Assembly (NCBI RefSeq): GCF_049896245.1
Contig: NZ_JAFCTX010000008.1
Coordinates: forward strand, 85,588-149,587
Reading direction: 5' to 3'
From: Cypionkella sp049896245
Lineage (GTDB): Bacteria; Pseudomonadota; Alphaproteobacteria; Rhodobacterales; Rhodobacteraceae
DNA: 64,000 nt
The notes beneath the pieces are model-generated. The model searched no databases, was not told where the DNA came from, and saw only the letters and a program-made list of their open reading frames with translations. Shown in pieces: positions 1 to 8,838 of the stretch; positions within the stretch are counted from its first letter, which is position 1; the number at the start of each line of letters is the position of its first letter. The position numbers and the translations under genes were made by a program.

Positions 1-1
1 G

Positions 2-1018
2 AATGCGTCGGAAGATGCGACCATTGGCGGTGCGCCGGCTGATTTGTTGGGCACCGGACTGTCTTATGCCGGGGTGAAAGTCACCATTCTGGGCATCACC
101 CTTGCCAATATCCAACTTAGCACTCCCGTACGAACAGCCCTGTTGGATGTGAACGGCAACCAGATGCTGCACTTCTACAATGCCGATGGCTCTGAAGCCG
201 ATCCGGCCGCATTACTGGATTCACTGACCACCCAGTTGGTCGCAGCACTCAGTGGTCCGATTCCGCTGCCGCTGCGGGCAGCGGTCAACCTGATCCTCGC
301 CAACCCATTGCAATATGTCCAAAATAATGCGCTGCTGACGATTTCGCTGACCGCAGGGGGCTCGCTGCCTTTCGTGCCTTGCTTCACGGCGGGCACGATG
401 ATTATGACCCGAGCCGGAGAAATCGCGGTCGAAGATCTGTGTATCGGCGACGAAGTGTTGACGGTGGACAATGGTTTTCGCCCGATCCGCTGGATAGGCA
501 CGCGCCGGCTGTCGGCCCACCAACTGCAAATGGCCCCGCAACTGCGCCCGATCCGGATTGAGATTGGCGCGTTGGGAAATGGCCTGCCGCTGCGCCCGCT
601 TGAGGTTTCGCCACAGCACCGATGCCTGATCCGCTCGCACATTGCCCAACGTATGGTCGGTGAGCGCGAGGTTTTGGCTGCTGCCAAGCATCTTTTGGCG
701 GCTGAAGGCATCTCGGTTGTCGAAAGCGATGCCCCCGTGACCTACTTCCATCTGTTGCTCGACAGCCATGAATTGCTGATTTCCAATGGCGCTGCGACCG
801 AGTCGTTCTTCATAGGCCCAGTGGCAATGGCGTCCATGTCCGCCGATGATCGGTTTGAGATCATGACCCTATTTCCCGACCTTAGCACTCAGGAGGCGCA
901 CTATGTCATGTCACCGGCGCGCAAGTTTCTCGTGGGTCACATCGCAAAATCCATCGTCGCGCGCGCCATTAAAAATACCATACCTGTCGTCGAATATCGC
1001 CATTATATCAGTGCCTAA
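2..1018 (+). CDS. Hint-domain protein, 5' end outside window
   Basis: The reading frame is open to the left edge, so only the C-terminal part is present. About 110 residues of undefined sequence are followed by a Hint (hedgehog/intein-like) module that begins with CFTAGTMI at about nt 380. It continues with EDLCIGDEVLTVDNG and RPIRWIG, then a segment holding SPQHRCL. This layout (catalytic-type Cys at the start, later H-R-C) fits the stand-alone Hint_2 type common in Rhodobacterales secreted or RTX proteins. Hint domains can self-cleave, but many of these bacterial versions have unproven activity. The N-terminal partner domain cannot be seen. The family call is secure; the function is unknown. 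Confidence 0.8.
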   Translation, partial: NASEDATIGGAPADLLGTGLSYAGVKVTILGITLANIQLSTPVRTALLDVNGNQMLHFYNADGSEADPAALLDSLTTQLVAALSGPIPLPLRAAVNLILANPLQYVQNNALLTISLTAGGSLPFVPCFTAGTMIMTRAGEIAVEDLCIGDEVLTVDNGFRPIRWIGTRRLSAHQLQMAPQLRPIRIEIGALGNGLPLRPLEVSPQHRCLIRSHIAQRMVGEREVLAAAKHLLAAEGISVVESDAPVTYFHLLLDSHELLISNGAATESFFIGPVAMASMSADDRFEIMTLFPDLSTQEAHYVMSPARKFLVGHIAKSIVARAIKNTIPVVEYRHYISA

Positions 1019-1121
1019 GCCGGAAGACGAACCAAATGACAAAACAAGTTGGTGGATTTTGCCCTGCATTGCTGGCGGTGCAGCCTTTTGGGTGCTGCTG
1101 ATCTGTAGCTTACTCGACTGA
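1011..1121 (+). CDS. possible 36-residue single-pass membrane protein
   Basis: A GTG codon overlaps the stop of the upstream Hint gene and opens a frame of 36 codons. It starts with a charged segment (PKPEDEPNDK) and ends in one hydrophobic span (WWILPCIAGGAAFWVLLICS). The polar head plus single membrane helix is typical of real small membrane proteins. No clear ribosome binding site is visible; translational coupling to the upstream gene would be needed. No family was recognised, and a chance open frame cannot be excluded. Confidence 0.35.
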   Translation: MPKPEDEPNDKTSWWILPCIAGGAAFWVLLICSLLD

Positions 1122-1241
1122 TTGTGCGACACACGCCCGTTTGCGTCCTGCATCTTTGATGTGGGGCGCAACAGTTTGTTTCCAAAGCGATCAAGCCAAG
1201 AGCATCCGCGCTTATGTTCTTGTTAAGTTCTCAGTAATATC

Positions 1242-1406
1242 ATGATTACATGGTTTCAGAAAGATGCGCCTATGCCTCAACCCTTTCCGCCGCTTGCCCC
1301 GCAAGAAGCAGTTCACAGCCGGATCTGCGCCCAAGTCATCGAAGCCCTGCCTCTCGGGGAACTATCTGTGATGCTGCTGATCGGCCTTGCGTTGTTGCTG
1401 GCCTGA
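1242..1406 (+). CDS. possible 54-residue small membrane protein
   Basis: An ATG at 1242 (or an in-frame ATG at 1272) opens a frame of 54 codons. Its stop directly abuts the stop of the convergent gene at 1407. The product has a Pro-rich start, an amphipathic middle (SRICAQVIEALPLGE) and a hydrophobic C-terminal tail (LSVMLLIGLALLLA). A C-terminal anchor of this kind is plausible for a small membrane protein. The ribosome binding site is weak and no family was recognised. Confidence 0.35.
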   Translation: MITWFQKDAPMPQPFPPLAPQEAVHSRICAQVIEALPLGELSVMLLIGLALLLA

Positions 1407-1820
1407 TCAGCCGCCACAACTCGGCGCAGTTGCAGGCAGCGGCCACAGGGTGAACGCTGCGCCATCGGCGGCACGGCAGGTCAGGATCGGGCGGTTATAG
1501 CCGTTATTGTGAAACAAACACTCCACCGTCACTCCGGCTTGACTTCCCGTCATCAGGTTGGTGACTTCAAAAGCCGGGCCAAAGCCCATCGTCAGCGCCG
1601 CCCCCGTGCACCCTGCGATCACCACGCCTTGACCCTCGGGCGCAATCGTCACCCGGTCATTCTGCAAAGCCGCGATGCCGCCGCCAAGCCGGCCTATGCG
1701 TTCATAACTGCCAGTGAAATAGGCCGGGCCGGGCGTGCCGGGTTTCGCGCTGGCCGGGCCAGCCGCCAGAATCGACACAACAAACAAACCCCAGCGCGCG
1801 CTCATGCGGTGAGGGCTCAT
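1407..1820 (-). CDS. hypothetical exported protein
   Basis: A 137-residue protein with a signal peptide: a short basic start, a hydrophobic core (WGLFVVSILAAG) and a likely cleavage site after ASA. The mature part is about 110 residues with three cysteines, which could form disulfides in the periplasm. Its ATG overlaps the ccmG stop by 4 bases (ATGA), so it is probably co-translated as the last gene of the ccm operon. A second in-frame ATG five codons later is an alternative start. No domain was recognised. A role in cytochrome or thiol chemistry would be guilt by association only. Confidence 0.65.
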   Translation of the reverse strand: MSPHRMSARWGLFVVSILAAGPASAKPGTPGPAYFTGSYERIGRLGGGIAALQNDRVTIAPEGQGVVIAGCTGAALTMGFGPAFEVTNLMTGSQAGVTVECLFHNNGYNRPILTCRAADGAAFTLWPLPATAPSCGG

Positions 1821-2350
1821 TCTGCAAGCGCCTTATCCAACTCCGGGCGGAAGCGTTGCAGGTAATCGTCGCCCACCATCGGCCCGATAAACTTGTAAGC
1901 CACCGAGCCATCACCACGCAGAATGAAGGTCTCGGGCGGCGCAGTCACACCCCAATCCAGCCGGGTCTTGCCCTTGGGGTCAAAGGCGATGGCGGCAAAC
2001 GGATTGCCATCCGACGCCAAAAACGCCGCCGCATCATCCGGGCGGTCCATCATATTGACACCCACCACATGAACCCCTTCCGCCGCCAAAGCCTTCAGCG
2101 TGCCATTCTCGGCCCGACACGGCGGGCACCAGCTGGCCCAAAAGTTCACCACCGTCACTTTACCCGTGCGCAGATCAGCATCGGTCAGTGCCGGAAACCC
2201 CGGCAGAACACCCGCGTTCAGGCTTGGGGCTTGCTTGTCAATAAACACCGAAGGCAGATTCTGCGGATCGCTGCGCTGCATACCGACATAGAACATCACC
2301 GCCAGCCCCGCGAACAACACGGGCGGCAGATACATCAGCCATTTAGCCAT
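1817..2350 (-). CDS. ccmG: CcmG/DsbE thiol:disulfide interchange protein
   Basis: A membrane-anchored periplasmic thioredoxin that keeps apocytochrome c cysteines reduced for heme ligation (HelX in Rhodobacter). It has 177 residues, an N-terminal transmembrane anchor (residues about 5-23) and a thioredoxin fold with the active site WCPPC in NFWASWCPPCRAE. The acidic and Pro features expected of the family (VTAPPETF, the cis-Pro region) are present. The start overlaps the end of ccmD, and the stop overlaps the next gene, so it sits in a tightly coupled ccmABCDG operon. Confidence 0.95.
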   Translation of the reverse strand: MAKWLMYLPPVLFAGLAVMFYVGMQRSDPQNLPSVFIDKQAPSLNAGVLPGFPALTDADLRTGKVTVVNFWASWCPPCRAENGTLKALAAEGVHVVGVNMMDRPDDAAAFLASDGNPFAAIAFDPKGKTRLDWGVTAPPETFILRGDGSVAYKFIGPMVGDDYLQRFRPELDKALAE

Positions 2351-2516
2351 TTTTCTTCTTCGCTTTCGCTATCTCTGCCCGCGCCTCAACCTCGCTCAAA
2401 GCCCGCTTCACCCGCGCGCCTTTCCAGATCGACAGCGCCACCAGCGCCACAATCAGCGCCACCGAAGCCGCATACGACCCGATCACCGCACCGGCATATT
2501 TGCCCAGCTCCATCAT
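2343..2516 (-). CDS. ccmD: CcmD heme exporter accessory protein
   Basis: A 57-residue protein. It starts MMELGKYAGAVIGSYAAS, followed by one membrane helix (about residues 12-30) and a strongly basic, charged C-terminal tail rich in Lys, Arg and Glu. This matches CcmD, the small membrane protein that helps release holo-CcmE from the CcmABC complex. Its ATG overlaps the stop of ccmC (ATGA), and its TAA lies inside the start of ccmG. The position between ccmC and ccmG is the family's usual one. Confidence 0.9.
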   Translation of the reverse strand: MMELGKYAGAVIGSYAASVALIVALVALSIWKGARVKRALSEVEARAEIAKAKKKNG

Positions 2517-3241
2517 GCCAACCGCTCCCGCGCCAGCAGCGCCTGCACCCTTCGTGCGCGGATTTCGGTGCGGGTGCGCAGCAACACCAGCGTCACGAAC
2601 AGCAGGATGAACCCGGCGATACAGACATAAAGCGGCGAGGAATAGACATCCGCCACATGCTCCTCACGGTCCAGAGACAGGCTTGCGCCCTGATGCAGCC
2701 CTTGGTTCCAGAACAGCACCGCATAGCGCGACAGGAACGCGAAAACCGAACCCACGATGCACAACACGCTCGTCAGATCAGCCGCTGTATCCGGGTCCTC
2801 CACCGCCTCCCACAACGCAATATAGCCGAGATAAAATAGCGCCAAAATCAGGAATGAGGTCAGCCGAGGGTCCCAGGCCCACCACGTCCCCCACATCGGC
2901 TGGCCCCAGATTGCCCCGGTTACCAGACCGATCAGCGTGAAGGTCAGCCCAATCGGCGCCGCCGCTTTGGCCGACAGCGCGCTGACATGGTGCCGCCGGA
3001 TCAGCCAGATCAGTGACGCGACCAGCATCATCATCCAAGCCGAAATCGCCATCATCGCCGCTGGCACATGCAGGTAGATGATCTTCACGGTCGAGCCGAA
3101 CTTATCCGCATCCGGGGTGAAAAACGCGCCCCAGACCAGCCCGATCACAAGGCACAGCACCGCCGCCCCGGTCACCCAAGGCAGCAGCAGGCCAGAGGTC
3201 TGCATGAACCGCTTCGGATTCGCATATTCCCAGATCGACAT
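2513..3241 (-). CDS. ccmC: CcmC heme export/handling membrane protein
   Basis: A polytopic inner-membrane protein that delivers heme to the chaperone CcmE. Six hydrophobic spans are visible. The tryptophan-rich WWD motif occurs as WGTWWAWDPRLTS. The flanking histidines of the heme-handling family appear in IIYLHVPAAMM and in the later REEHVADVYSSP. The start MSIWEYANP at 3241 is preceded by a good AGGA; an in-frame ATG five codons upstream (3256) is less likely. It overlaps ccmD by 4 bases. Confidence 0.95.
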   Translation of the reverse strand: MSIWEYANPKRFMQTSGLLLPWVTGAAVLCLVIGLVWGAFFTPDADKFGSTVKIIYLHVPAAMMAISAWMMMLVASLIWLIRRHHVSALSAKAAAPIGLTFTLIGLVTGAIWGQPMWGTWWAWDPRLTSFLILALFYLGYIALWEAVEDPDTAADLTSVLCIVGSVFAFLSRYAVLFWNQGLHQGASLSLDREEHVADVYSSPLYVCIAGFILLFVTLVLLRTRTEIRARRVQALLARERLA

Positions 3242-3277
3242 CGTTATCCTCATCATAGCAAACCTAGCACAGCCGAC

Positions 3278-3934
3278 TTAACGCAGGTTGACGCGGATTG
3301 CCGCAGCCGAGGCAAACGGCAACAAAGCCACCGCGCCGCCCGTGATCCCCGCCAACAACGCCAAGGGCGTGCCTACTGCCAAACCCGCCGCGCCGCGCTT
3401 CACAACTTCGGCACCGAAAATCAACGTCGGCATATACAGCGGCAGCACCAGCAGGCTCATCAACAACCCGCCCCGCTTCACCCCCACAGTCAGCGCCGCG
3501 CCAAACGCCCCGATCACCGACAAAGCGGGCGTCCCCAGCGCCAGTGAGGCCACCAACCAAACATACCCCGCAGCCTCAAGGTTCAAAAGCACCCCCAGTA
3601 CCGGCGAAACCAGTACCAACGGCAGGCCCGTCACCAGCCAATGCGCCAGCGATTTCACCGCCACCACGGCCTCCAATGGCATCGGCGAGGTCGCCAGCAA
3701 ATCCAAGCTGCCATCCTCATAGTCCAGCGCAAAAATCCGGTCGAGCGACAAAAGACACGCCAGCAGCGCCCCCACCCACAGAATTCCCGGCGCAATCTGC
3801 GCAAGAACGCTCGGCTCGGGTCCCACACCCAACGGCACAATCACCGCCACCAGCAGGAAAAACGCAAGGCCAAGGCCAAAGCCGCCGCCCGCCCGCATCG
3901 CCAATCGCAAATCCCGGATCAGCAGCGCGATCAT
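3278..3934 (-). CDS. ccmB: CcmB heme exporter permease subunit
   Basis: A 218-residue membrane protein with about six transmembrane helices. It starts MIALLIRDLRLAMRAGGG and has the CcmB-type segment ALDYEDGSLDLLATSPMPLE after the second helix. It forms the CcmAB ABC module that powers release of heme-loaded CcmE. The start overlaps the ccmA stop by 4 bases. A 36-base gap separates it from ccmC. Confidence 0.95.
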   Translation of the reverse strand: MIALLIRDLRLAMRAGGGFGLGLAFFLLVAVIVPLGVGPEPSVLAQIAPGILWVGALLACLLSLDRIFALDYEDGSLDLLATSPMPLEAVVAVKSLAHWLVTGLPLVLVSPVLGVLLNLEAAGYVWLVASLALGTPALSVIGAFGAALTVGVKRGGLLMSLLVLPLYMPTLIFGAEVVKRGAAGLAVGTPLALLAGITGGAVALLPFASAAAIRVNLR

Positions 3935-4557
3935 TCAAACGCCTCGTCAAAGGCACCCAAACGCCCGCCCGCCGCAGGGCTGCGCGCCTTGAACGGCGTC
4001 AGGTCCAGCACCTCGGCCTCAAGCCCCAGATCAATATGGCTGGCGATCAGCGCCGCGCCCCCCGCGCCGAGATGCCGCGCCACCACGCGCGCAAACAACG
4101 CGACCGACGCTGCATCCAGCGACACCGTCGGCTCATCCATCAGCCAGATCGGCCGCCCGGTGACCAGCAACCGCGCAAGCCCAAGCCGCCGTTTTTGCCC
4201 CGCTGACAGATGCGCCGCCCGCCTGTTCGCCAGCGACTCAAGGTTCATCTCGGCCAGCGCTTGCGCCACCGAATCTGTGCCATAAGCCGCCGCCCAAAAC
4301 CGCAGGTTCTCCGCCACCGTCAGCACCGCTTTGACGCCATCGGCATGGGCGGCGTAGGCCAAAGCCTCGGGGGCTACCGTCACCTTACCCGCCAAAGCGG
4401 GCTGCAATCCGGCCAAGCTGCGCAGCAAGGTGGTTTTGCCAATGCCGTTCGGCCCACGCAACACCAAAACCCGCCCCGGCATCAGCCGAAACGTCACCCC
4501 TTCCAGCACCGCCACGCCGCCACGCGCGACGGCAAGATCGCTTACCTGCATGTCCAT
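3931..4557 (-). CDS. ccmA: CcmA heme exporter ATP-binding subunit
   Basis: A 208-residue ABC ATPase. It has Walker A GPNGIGKTT, signature LSAGQKRR, Walker B LLVTGRPIWLMDEP and a terminal His loop in ALIASHID. The short length and immediate coupling to ccmB identify CcmA (HelA). It is the first gene of the ccmABCDG operon. In relatives the upstream neighbours are usually secF and a Mth938-type gene; here an opposing aldo/keto reductase lies between. Confidence 0.95.
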   Translation of the reverse strand: MDMQVSDLAVARGGVAVLEGVTFRLMPGRVLVLRGPNGIGKTTLLRSLAGLQPALAGKVTVAPEALAYAAHADGVKAVLTVAENLRFWAAAYGTDSVAQALAEMNLESLANRRAAHLSAGQKRRLGLARLLVTGRPIWLMDEPTVSLDAASVALFARVVARHLGAGGAALIASHIDLGLEAEVLDLTPFKARSPAAGGRLGAFDEAFE

Positions 4558-4657
4558 GCCCCACCCCTAACCCATCGCGCTCAATGCGAAAAGACCCTGC
4601 GACAGCATGGCCTTTCCCATCCCATCCCCTATAGTGGCTGCCAAACAGGAGACACCC

Positions 4658-5650
4658 ATGACCCTATCCACCACCCCCTTCGGCCGCACCGGCAAAACCA
4701 CCACCCGGCTTGGCTTTGGCGCTTGGGCCATCGGCGGCACTTGGGGCGAAGTCAGCTTAGATGACGCCAAAGCAGCGCTACACGCCAGCCTTGATGCAGG
4801 TGTTACGTTCATCGACACCGCCGACGTCTACGGTGATGGCCGCTCTGAACGCATCATCCGCGAGGTTTTGGCCGAGCGCAAAGGTGAGCGCCCCTTTGTC
4901 GCCACCAAAGCCGGACGCCGCCTGAACCCGCATACCGCCGAGGCCTACACTGGGCCCGCGATTGAGGCATTCATTGACCGTTCATTGCAAAATCTGGGCG
5001 TCGAGTGTCTGGACCTTGTGCAACTGCACTGCCCGCCCACCCCGGTCTACAGCAACCCCGCGATGTTCGAAGCCCTCGACGCCATCAAAGCCAAAGGCAA
5101 AATCGCCGCCTATGGTGTCTCGGTCGAGACCATTGCTGAAGCCATGACCGCGATCAAAAACCCCGGCGTTGTCTCGGTGCAGATCATCTACAATCTGTTC
5201 CGCCAACGCCCATCTGAGCAATTCTTCAAAGCCGCCAAAGCGCAAAACGTCGCTGTCATCGTCCGCGTACCGCTCGCCTCTGGCCTACTGACCGGAAAAA
5301 TGACCGCGCAAAGCCAATTCGCCGCTGACGATCACCGCGCCTTTAACCGCAATGGCGAGGCGTTTGATAAGGGTGAGACCTTCTCCGGCGTGCCCTATGA
5401 TATCGCGTTGCAAGCCGTCGAAGAACTCCGCCCGTTGGTGCCTCAGGGGGCGACGATGGCCGAATTTGCCCTGCGCTGGATTTTGATGGAAGACGCAGTG
5501 ACGGTGGTGATTCCCGGCGCGAAATCACCTGCTCAGGCCCAAGCCAACGCGAAAGCCGATGCTCTGGCCGAGCTGCCGCCTGCGACCATGGAAAAGGCGC
5601 GTGAGATTTACACGCGCCTGATTGCCCCAGAAGTACACGGGTCTTGGTAG
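4658..5650 (+). CDS. aldo/keto reductase
   Basis: A 330-residue NAD(P)H-dependent oxidoreductase of the aldo/keto reductase superfamily. The catalytic tetrad is recognisable: Asp and Tyr in FIDTADVYGDGRSE, Lys in FVATKAG and His in LDLVQLHCPP. The C-terminal cofactor segment VVIPGAKSPAQAQAN is also present. The start at 4658 is chosen because AGGAG lies 6-10 bases upstream. The substrate cannot be deduced. It lies on the opposite strand between ccmA and the sec genes, interrupting a conserved gene order. Confidence 0.92.
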   Translation: MTLSTTPFGRTGKTTTRLGFGAWAIGGTWGEVSLDDAKAALHASLDAGVTFIDTADVYGDGRSERIIREVLAERKGERPFVATKAGRRLNPHTAEAYTGPAIEAFIDRSLQNLGVECLDLVQLHCPPTPVYSNPAMFEALDAIKAKGKIAAYGVSVETIAEAMTAIKNPGVVSVQIIYNLFRQRPSEQFFKAAKAQNVAVIVRVPLASGLLTGKMTAQSQFAADDHRAFNRNGEAFDKGETFSGVPYDIALQAVEELRPLVPQGATMAEFALRWILMEDAVTVVIPGAKSPAQAQANAKADALAELPPATMEKAREIYTRLIAPEVHGSW

Positions 5651-5681
5651 TCGCTCAACCCGAACCATCTACACTACGCCA

Positions 5682-5741
5682 CCCCGGCCTTGAGCCGGGG
5701 CCTCGCCTCATAACCCATGAGGCCCCGGTCAAATCTGGGGC
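5682..5741. repeat. REP-like palindromes, possible bidirectional terminator
   Basis: Three adjacent inverted repeats lie between two convergent genes: CCCCGGCCTTGAGCCGGGG (5682-5700), CCTCATAACCCATGAGG (5706-5722) and an imperfect CCCCGG...TGGGG (about 5723-5740). The first shares the pattern CCCCGG-N7-CCGGGGCCTC with two copies near 63.5 kb. It may act as a transcription stop for both genes, although no T-tract follows. Confidence 0.65.
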
Positions 5742-5750
5742 AGCTTGGTG

Positions 5751-6104
5751 TTAAACCACAAACAGGGCCGCAGCGATGCGGCGGCCCTCGCCCAAAAGCA
5801 CGTTATACGTCCGACAGGCAGCGGGCGTGTTCATCGGCTCCACCCCAATGCCCTGCGCTTCCAAAGCCAGCCGAAACGCCTTGGGGATCACCGAAACCTC
5901 CGCCCCCAGCCCCACCAGCAACACATCAATCTTGCCCGCCAAAGACAATGGCCCCGCCAGATCGTCAAACCCGCTCCACGCCCCGGCATCCCACGGCGTG
6001 ATCAGGCTTGGCCCCCGCAAGACATGGTGGCCCACCCGAAAAAACCCCGGCCCATAGCTTTCAATCGCCAAGGCTGATCCGTAGGTGATTTCGGTCAGGC
6101 GCAT
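5751..6104 (-). CDS. Mth938/NDUFAF3-family protein
   Basis: A 117-residue protein of the Mth938-domain (DUF498) family, whose mitochondrial member NDUFAF3 is a complex I assembly factor. Family features include SYGPGFFRVG near the start, the central DVLLVGLGAE and the late TPAACRTYNVLLGEGRRIAAAL. Bacterial members commonly sit next to secF, as here (3-base gap). The bacterial role is undefined. It is the last gene of the yajC-secD-secF transcription unit. Confidence 0.88.
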   Translation of the reverse strand: MRLTEITYGSALAIESYGPGFFRVGHHVLRGPSLITPWDAGAWSGFDDLAGPLSLAGKIDVLLVGLGAEVSVIPKAFRLALEAQGIGVEPMNTPAACRTYNVLLGEGRRIAAALFVV

Positions 6105-6107
6105 GAT

Positions 6108-7085
6108 CTAGGCGTCAATATTGGCGAATTCGTGATCCGACGGCTTGCCGTTCTTCGGCTTTTCACTGCGGTCCAAGCCAATCATCAACACGATGTTTTT
6201 TGCTACGTAGACCGAGGAATAGGTGCCCAAAATCACCCCCATGAAGATCGCAAACGAGAAGCCCCGGATCACATCGCCGCCAAACACCATCATCGAGCCC
6301 ACCGCGATCAGGGTGGTGATCGAGGTCATAAGCGTCCGGCTGAGCGTCTCATTCACCGACAGGTTCATCACATCGCGCAGCGGCATGGTTTTGTATTTGA
6401 CCAAGTTTTCCCGCAGCCGGTCAAACACCACCACAGTATCATTGATCGAATAGCCCAAAATCGTCAGCAGCGCCGCCACGATGGTCAGATCGAACTTGAT
6501 CTGGAAGAAGGCGAAAATCCCCACCGTGATGAACACGTCATGCAGCAGTGCCAAAACCCCGCCCAAGGCGAACTGCCATTCAAACCGCATCCAGATATAC
6601 AGCATGATGCCCACCGAAGTGACCACCATCGCGAGGATCGAGGTATAGACCAACTCGCCGGAAACCTTCGGCCCGACGGTTTCTTCCGAGACAAACTTGA
6701 TCGCCGGGTCCAGCTTCAACAGCGAAGCTTTCACCGCCGCAAGTTCCGTCTCACTCACCGCCTGATCTGCCTCGACCGAGGACAACCGGATCATCGCCAC
6801 ATGCTGATCGGCGCGGAACGACGGATCGAACACCTCAGTGATCACCACATCGCCCACCGGCAGCCCGTCCATCGCCTGACGGTAAGCGCCAACGTCAATC
6901 GGCTGCGACGAATCGGTGCGCAACGTGGTGCCACCCTTAAAGTCGATGCCGTAGTTCAACCCCTCGGTGCCCCAGAACAGGAACGCCGCCAGCATCAAGA
7001 GCACCGAGCCGCCAAAGGTCAGCCATTGGTGTTTGAAAAAGTCGATATTGGTCTTCTCGGGTGCAAGTCGCAAACGCCAAGCCAT
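6108..7085 (-). CDS. secF: SecF protein translocase subunit
   Basis: A 325-residue inner-membrane protein that works with SecD to pull exported proteins across the membrane using the proton motive force. It has an N-terminal helix, a short periplasmic P1-like domain, GIDFKGGTTL near the start and the typical late SINDTVVVFDRLREN and NETLSRTLMTS motifs between helices 4 and 5. AGGAGAT precedes the ATG. It lies 11 bases after secD in the same unit. Confidence 0.97.
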   Translation of the reverse strand: MAWRLRLAPEKTNIDFFKHQWLTFGGSVLLMLAAFLFWGTEGLNYGIDFKGGTTLRTDSSQPIDVGAYRQAMDGLPVGDVVITEVFDPSFRADQHVAMIRLSSVEADQAVSETELAAVKASLLKLDPAIKFVSEETVGPKVSGELVYTSILAMVVTSVGIMLYIWMRFEWQFALGGVLALLHDVFITVGIFAFFQIKFDLTIVAALLTILGYSINDTVVVFDRLRENLVKYKTMPLRDVMNLSVNETLSRTLMTSITTLIAVGSMMVFGGDVIRGFSFAIFMGVILGTYSSVYVAKNIVLMIGLDRSEKPKNGKPSDHEFANIDA

Positions 7086-7096
7086 CAGGTATCTCC

Positions 7097-8764
7097 TTAC
7101 ACCACGATTTCAGTGGGCTTGCGCCAGTTGAACCAAGCCGAAATGATCAGCCGCGTCACCAGCAGCGCGGTGAACACCGAGGTGATAATGCCGATCCCCA
7201 AAGTCACCGCAAAGCCGCGCACCGGCCCCGCACCTAGGAAGAACAGCACGGCAGCGGTGATCAGCGTGGTGATGTTGGCGTCAATGATCGCCGACATCGC
7301 CCGCTCGTAACCGATCTCAATCGCCCGCGCCGTGGTTTTATGCACCCGCAATTCCTCTCGTATCCGCTCATAGACCAGCACGTTGGCATCCACCGCCATG
7401 CCGATGGTCAACACGATCCCGGCGATCCCCGGCAGCGTCAGCGTGCCACCGATGGAGGACAGCACCGCGAAAATCAGCGCCATGTTGATGACCAGTGCGA
7501 TGTTGGCGAACAGCCCGAACAACCCATACGAGGCCAGCATGAACAGCGATACCGCCACCACGCCGATCACCGCCGCCTTTTTGCCCGCATCAATGCTGTC
7601 TTGGCCCAGCTCCGGCCCAATCGTGCGTTCTTCCAGGAAATTCATCTTCGCAGGCAGTGCCCCCGCCCGCAGCAGCACCGCGAGATTGGTCGATTCCTCC
7701 AGCGTGAAACTGCCGGTGATAATCCCGGAGCCACCCTGAATCGCGCTTTGAATCGTCGGGGCCGAGATCACCTTATCATCCAGCACGATCGCAAACGGCT
7801 GGCCGATATTGGCCGAGGTATATTCGCCAAACTTCCGCGCGCCTGAGACGTTGAACTTGAAACTCACCGCAGGGCGCGAGTTTTGGTCAAACGACGGTTG
7901 TGCGTCGGTCAACTCCTCGCCCGACACCACCGGCTCATCGGCGACGATGTAATAGACATCCTTTTCGTCCGACGAGGCCAGTAGTGAATTGCGCGGACCC
8001 GGGTCGGCGGCCGGATTGCTGGTGCGCCCGACCACGGTGTTAAACGTCAGTTTCGCCGTGGTGCCGATGATCGCCTTCAATTCAGCCGCCGAGCCCAAAC
8101 CAGGCACTTGAATCAAAATCCGGTCGGTGCCCTCGCGCTGAATCGTAGGCTCGCGCGTGCCGACCGCATCCACCCTGCGCCGAATGATCTCAAGGCTTTG
8201 CTGCATGGTGCGGGTATCCGTCGCCACCCGTTCAGGCTCCGACAGTTGCACCACAATCTCTTGGCCCTCGGTTGTAACCTCCAGATCCTTCTGGCCCACC
8301 CCTGTCAGGCTGACCACGGGTGAGGCCAAAGCCTGCACCTTTGCCACCGCCACCGCCATGCCACCCGCATTGCCAACCGACACCCGCAACACCCCCGGCA
8401 CCGACGGCATCCGCCGTATCGCCCCGACCTGATCACGCACATCGCGCAACGCGTCACGCACCTCCGGCCACAGGCTGTCGATGCGCTGCGCATAGACATC
8501 CGCCACCTGCACTTCGGCCAACAGATGCGCGCCGCCGCGCAAATCCAAGCCGAGATTGACCAAGGCCGAGGGCAGGAATGACGGCCATTTCGCCAGATCC
8601 GCCGTCTGTTCGGGTGTGGCCACCCCAGCATTGGCTGCAATCGCGGTGGCGGCGTCGTTATGCGCCTCAACTTCGGTGTAGAACAGGTTGGGAAGCGACG
8701 CTGCAATCCCCCAAGCGCAAAGCGCAAGGATCAAAAGGCGCTTCCACAGCGGCGAATAGAGCAT
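7097..8764 (-). CDS. secD: SecD protein translocase subunit
   Basis: A 555-residue inner-membrane protein with an N-terminal helix, a large periplasmic domain and five C-terminal helices. Diagnostic segments are LGLDLRGGAHLL, DRILIQVPGL, the P1-head FAIVLDDKVISAPTI and the helix-4 motif GMAVDANVLVYERIREE. It pairs with SecF, encoded 11 bases downstream, and YajC, encoded upstream. Confidence 0.97.
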   Translation of the reverse strand: MLYSPLWKRLLILALCAWGIAASLPNLFYTEVEAHNDAATAIAANAGVATPEQTADLAKWPSFLPSALVNLGLDLRGGAHLLAEVQVADVYAQRIDSLWPEVRDALRDVRDQVGAIRRMPSVPGVLRVSVGNAGGMAVAVAKVQALASPVVSLTGVGQKDLEVTTEGQEIVVQLSEPERVATDTRTMQQSLEIIRRRVDAVGTREPTIQREGTDRILIQVPGLGSAAELKAIIGTTAKLTFNTVVGRTSNPAADPGPRNSLLASSDEKDVYYIVADEPVVSGEELTDAQPSFDQNSRPAVSFKFNVSGARKFGEYTSANIGQPFAIVLDDKVISAPTIQSAIQGGSGIITGSFTLEESTNLAVLLRAGALPAKMNFLEERTIGPELGQDSIDAGKKAAVIGVVAVSLFMLASYGLFGLFANIALVINMALIFAVLSSIGGTLTLPGIAGIVLTIGMAVDANVLVYERIREELRVHKTTARAIEIGYERAMSAIIDANITTLITAAVLFFLGAGPVRGFAVTLGIGIITSVFTALLVTRLIISAWFNWRKPTEIVV

Positions 8765-8838
8765 GATGTTTTGTCTCAGGTTAGGGTCGGGCTTGGGTTA
8801 GCATCGGGTCGCAGCAACGCAGGCAGCAGGTCGAAACC

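Noticed and set aside
6132..7310. 392-codon open frame antisense to secF and secD
   Set aside because: Composition typical of an antisense shadow; it spans the boundary of two well-supported genes.
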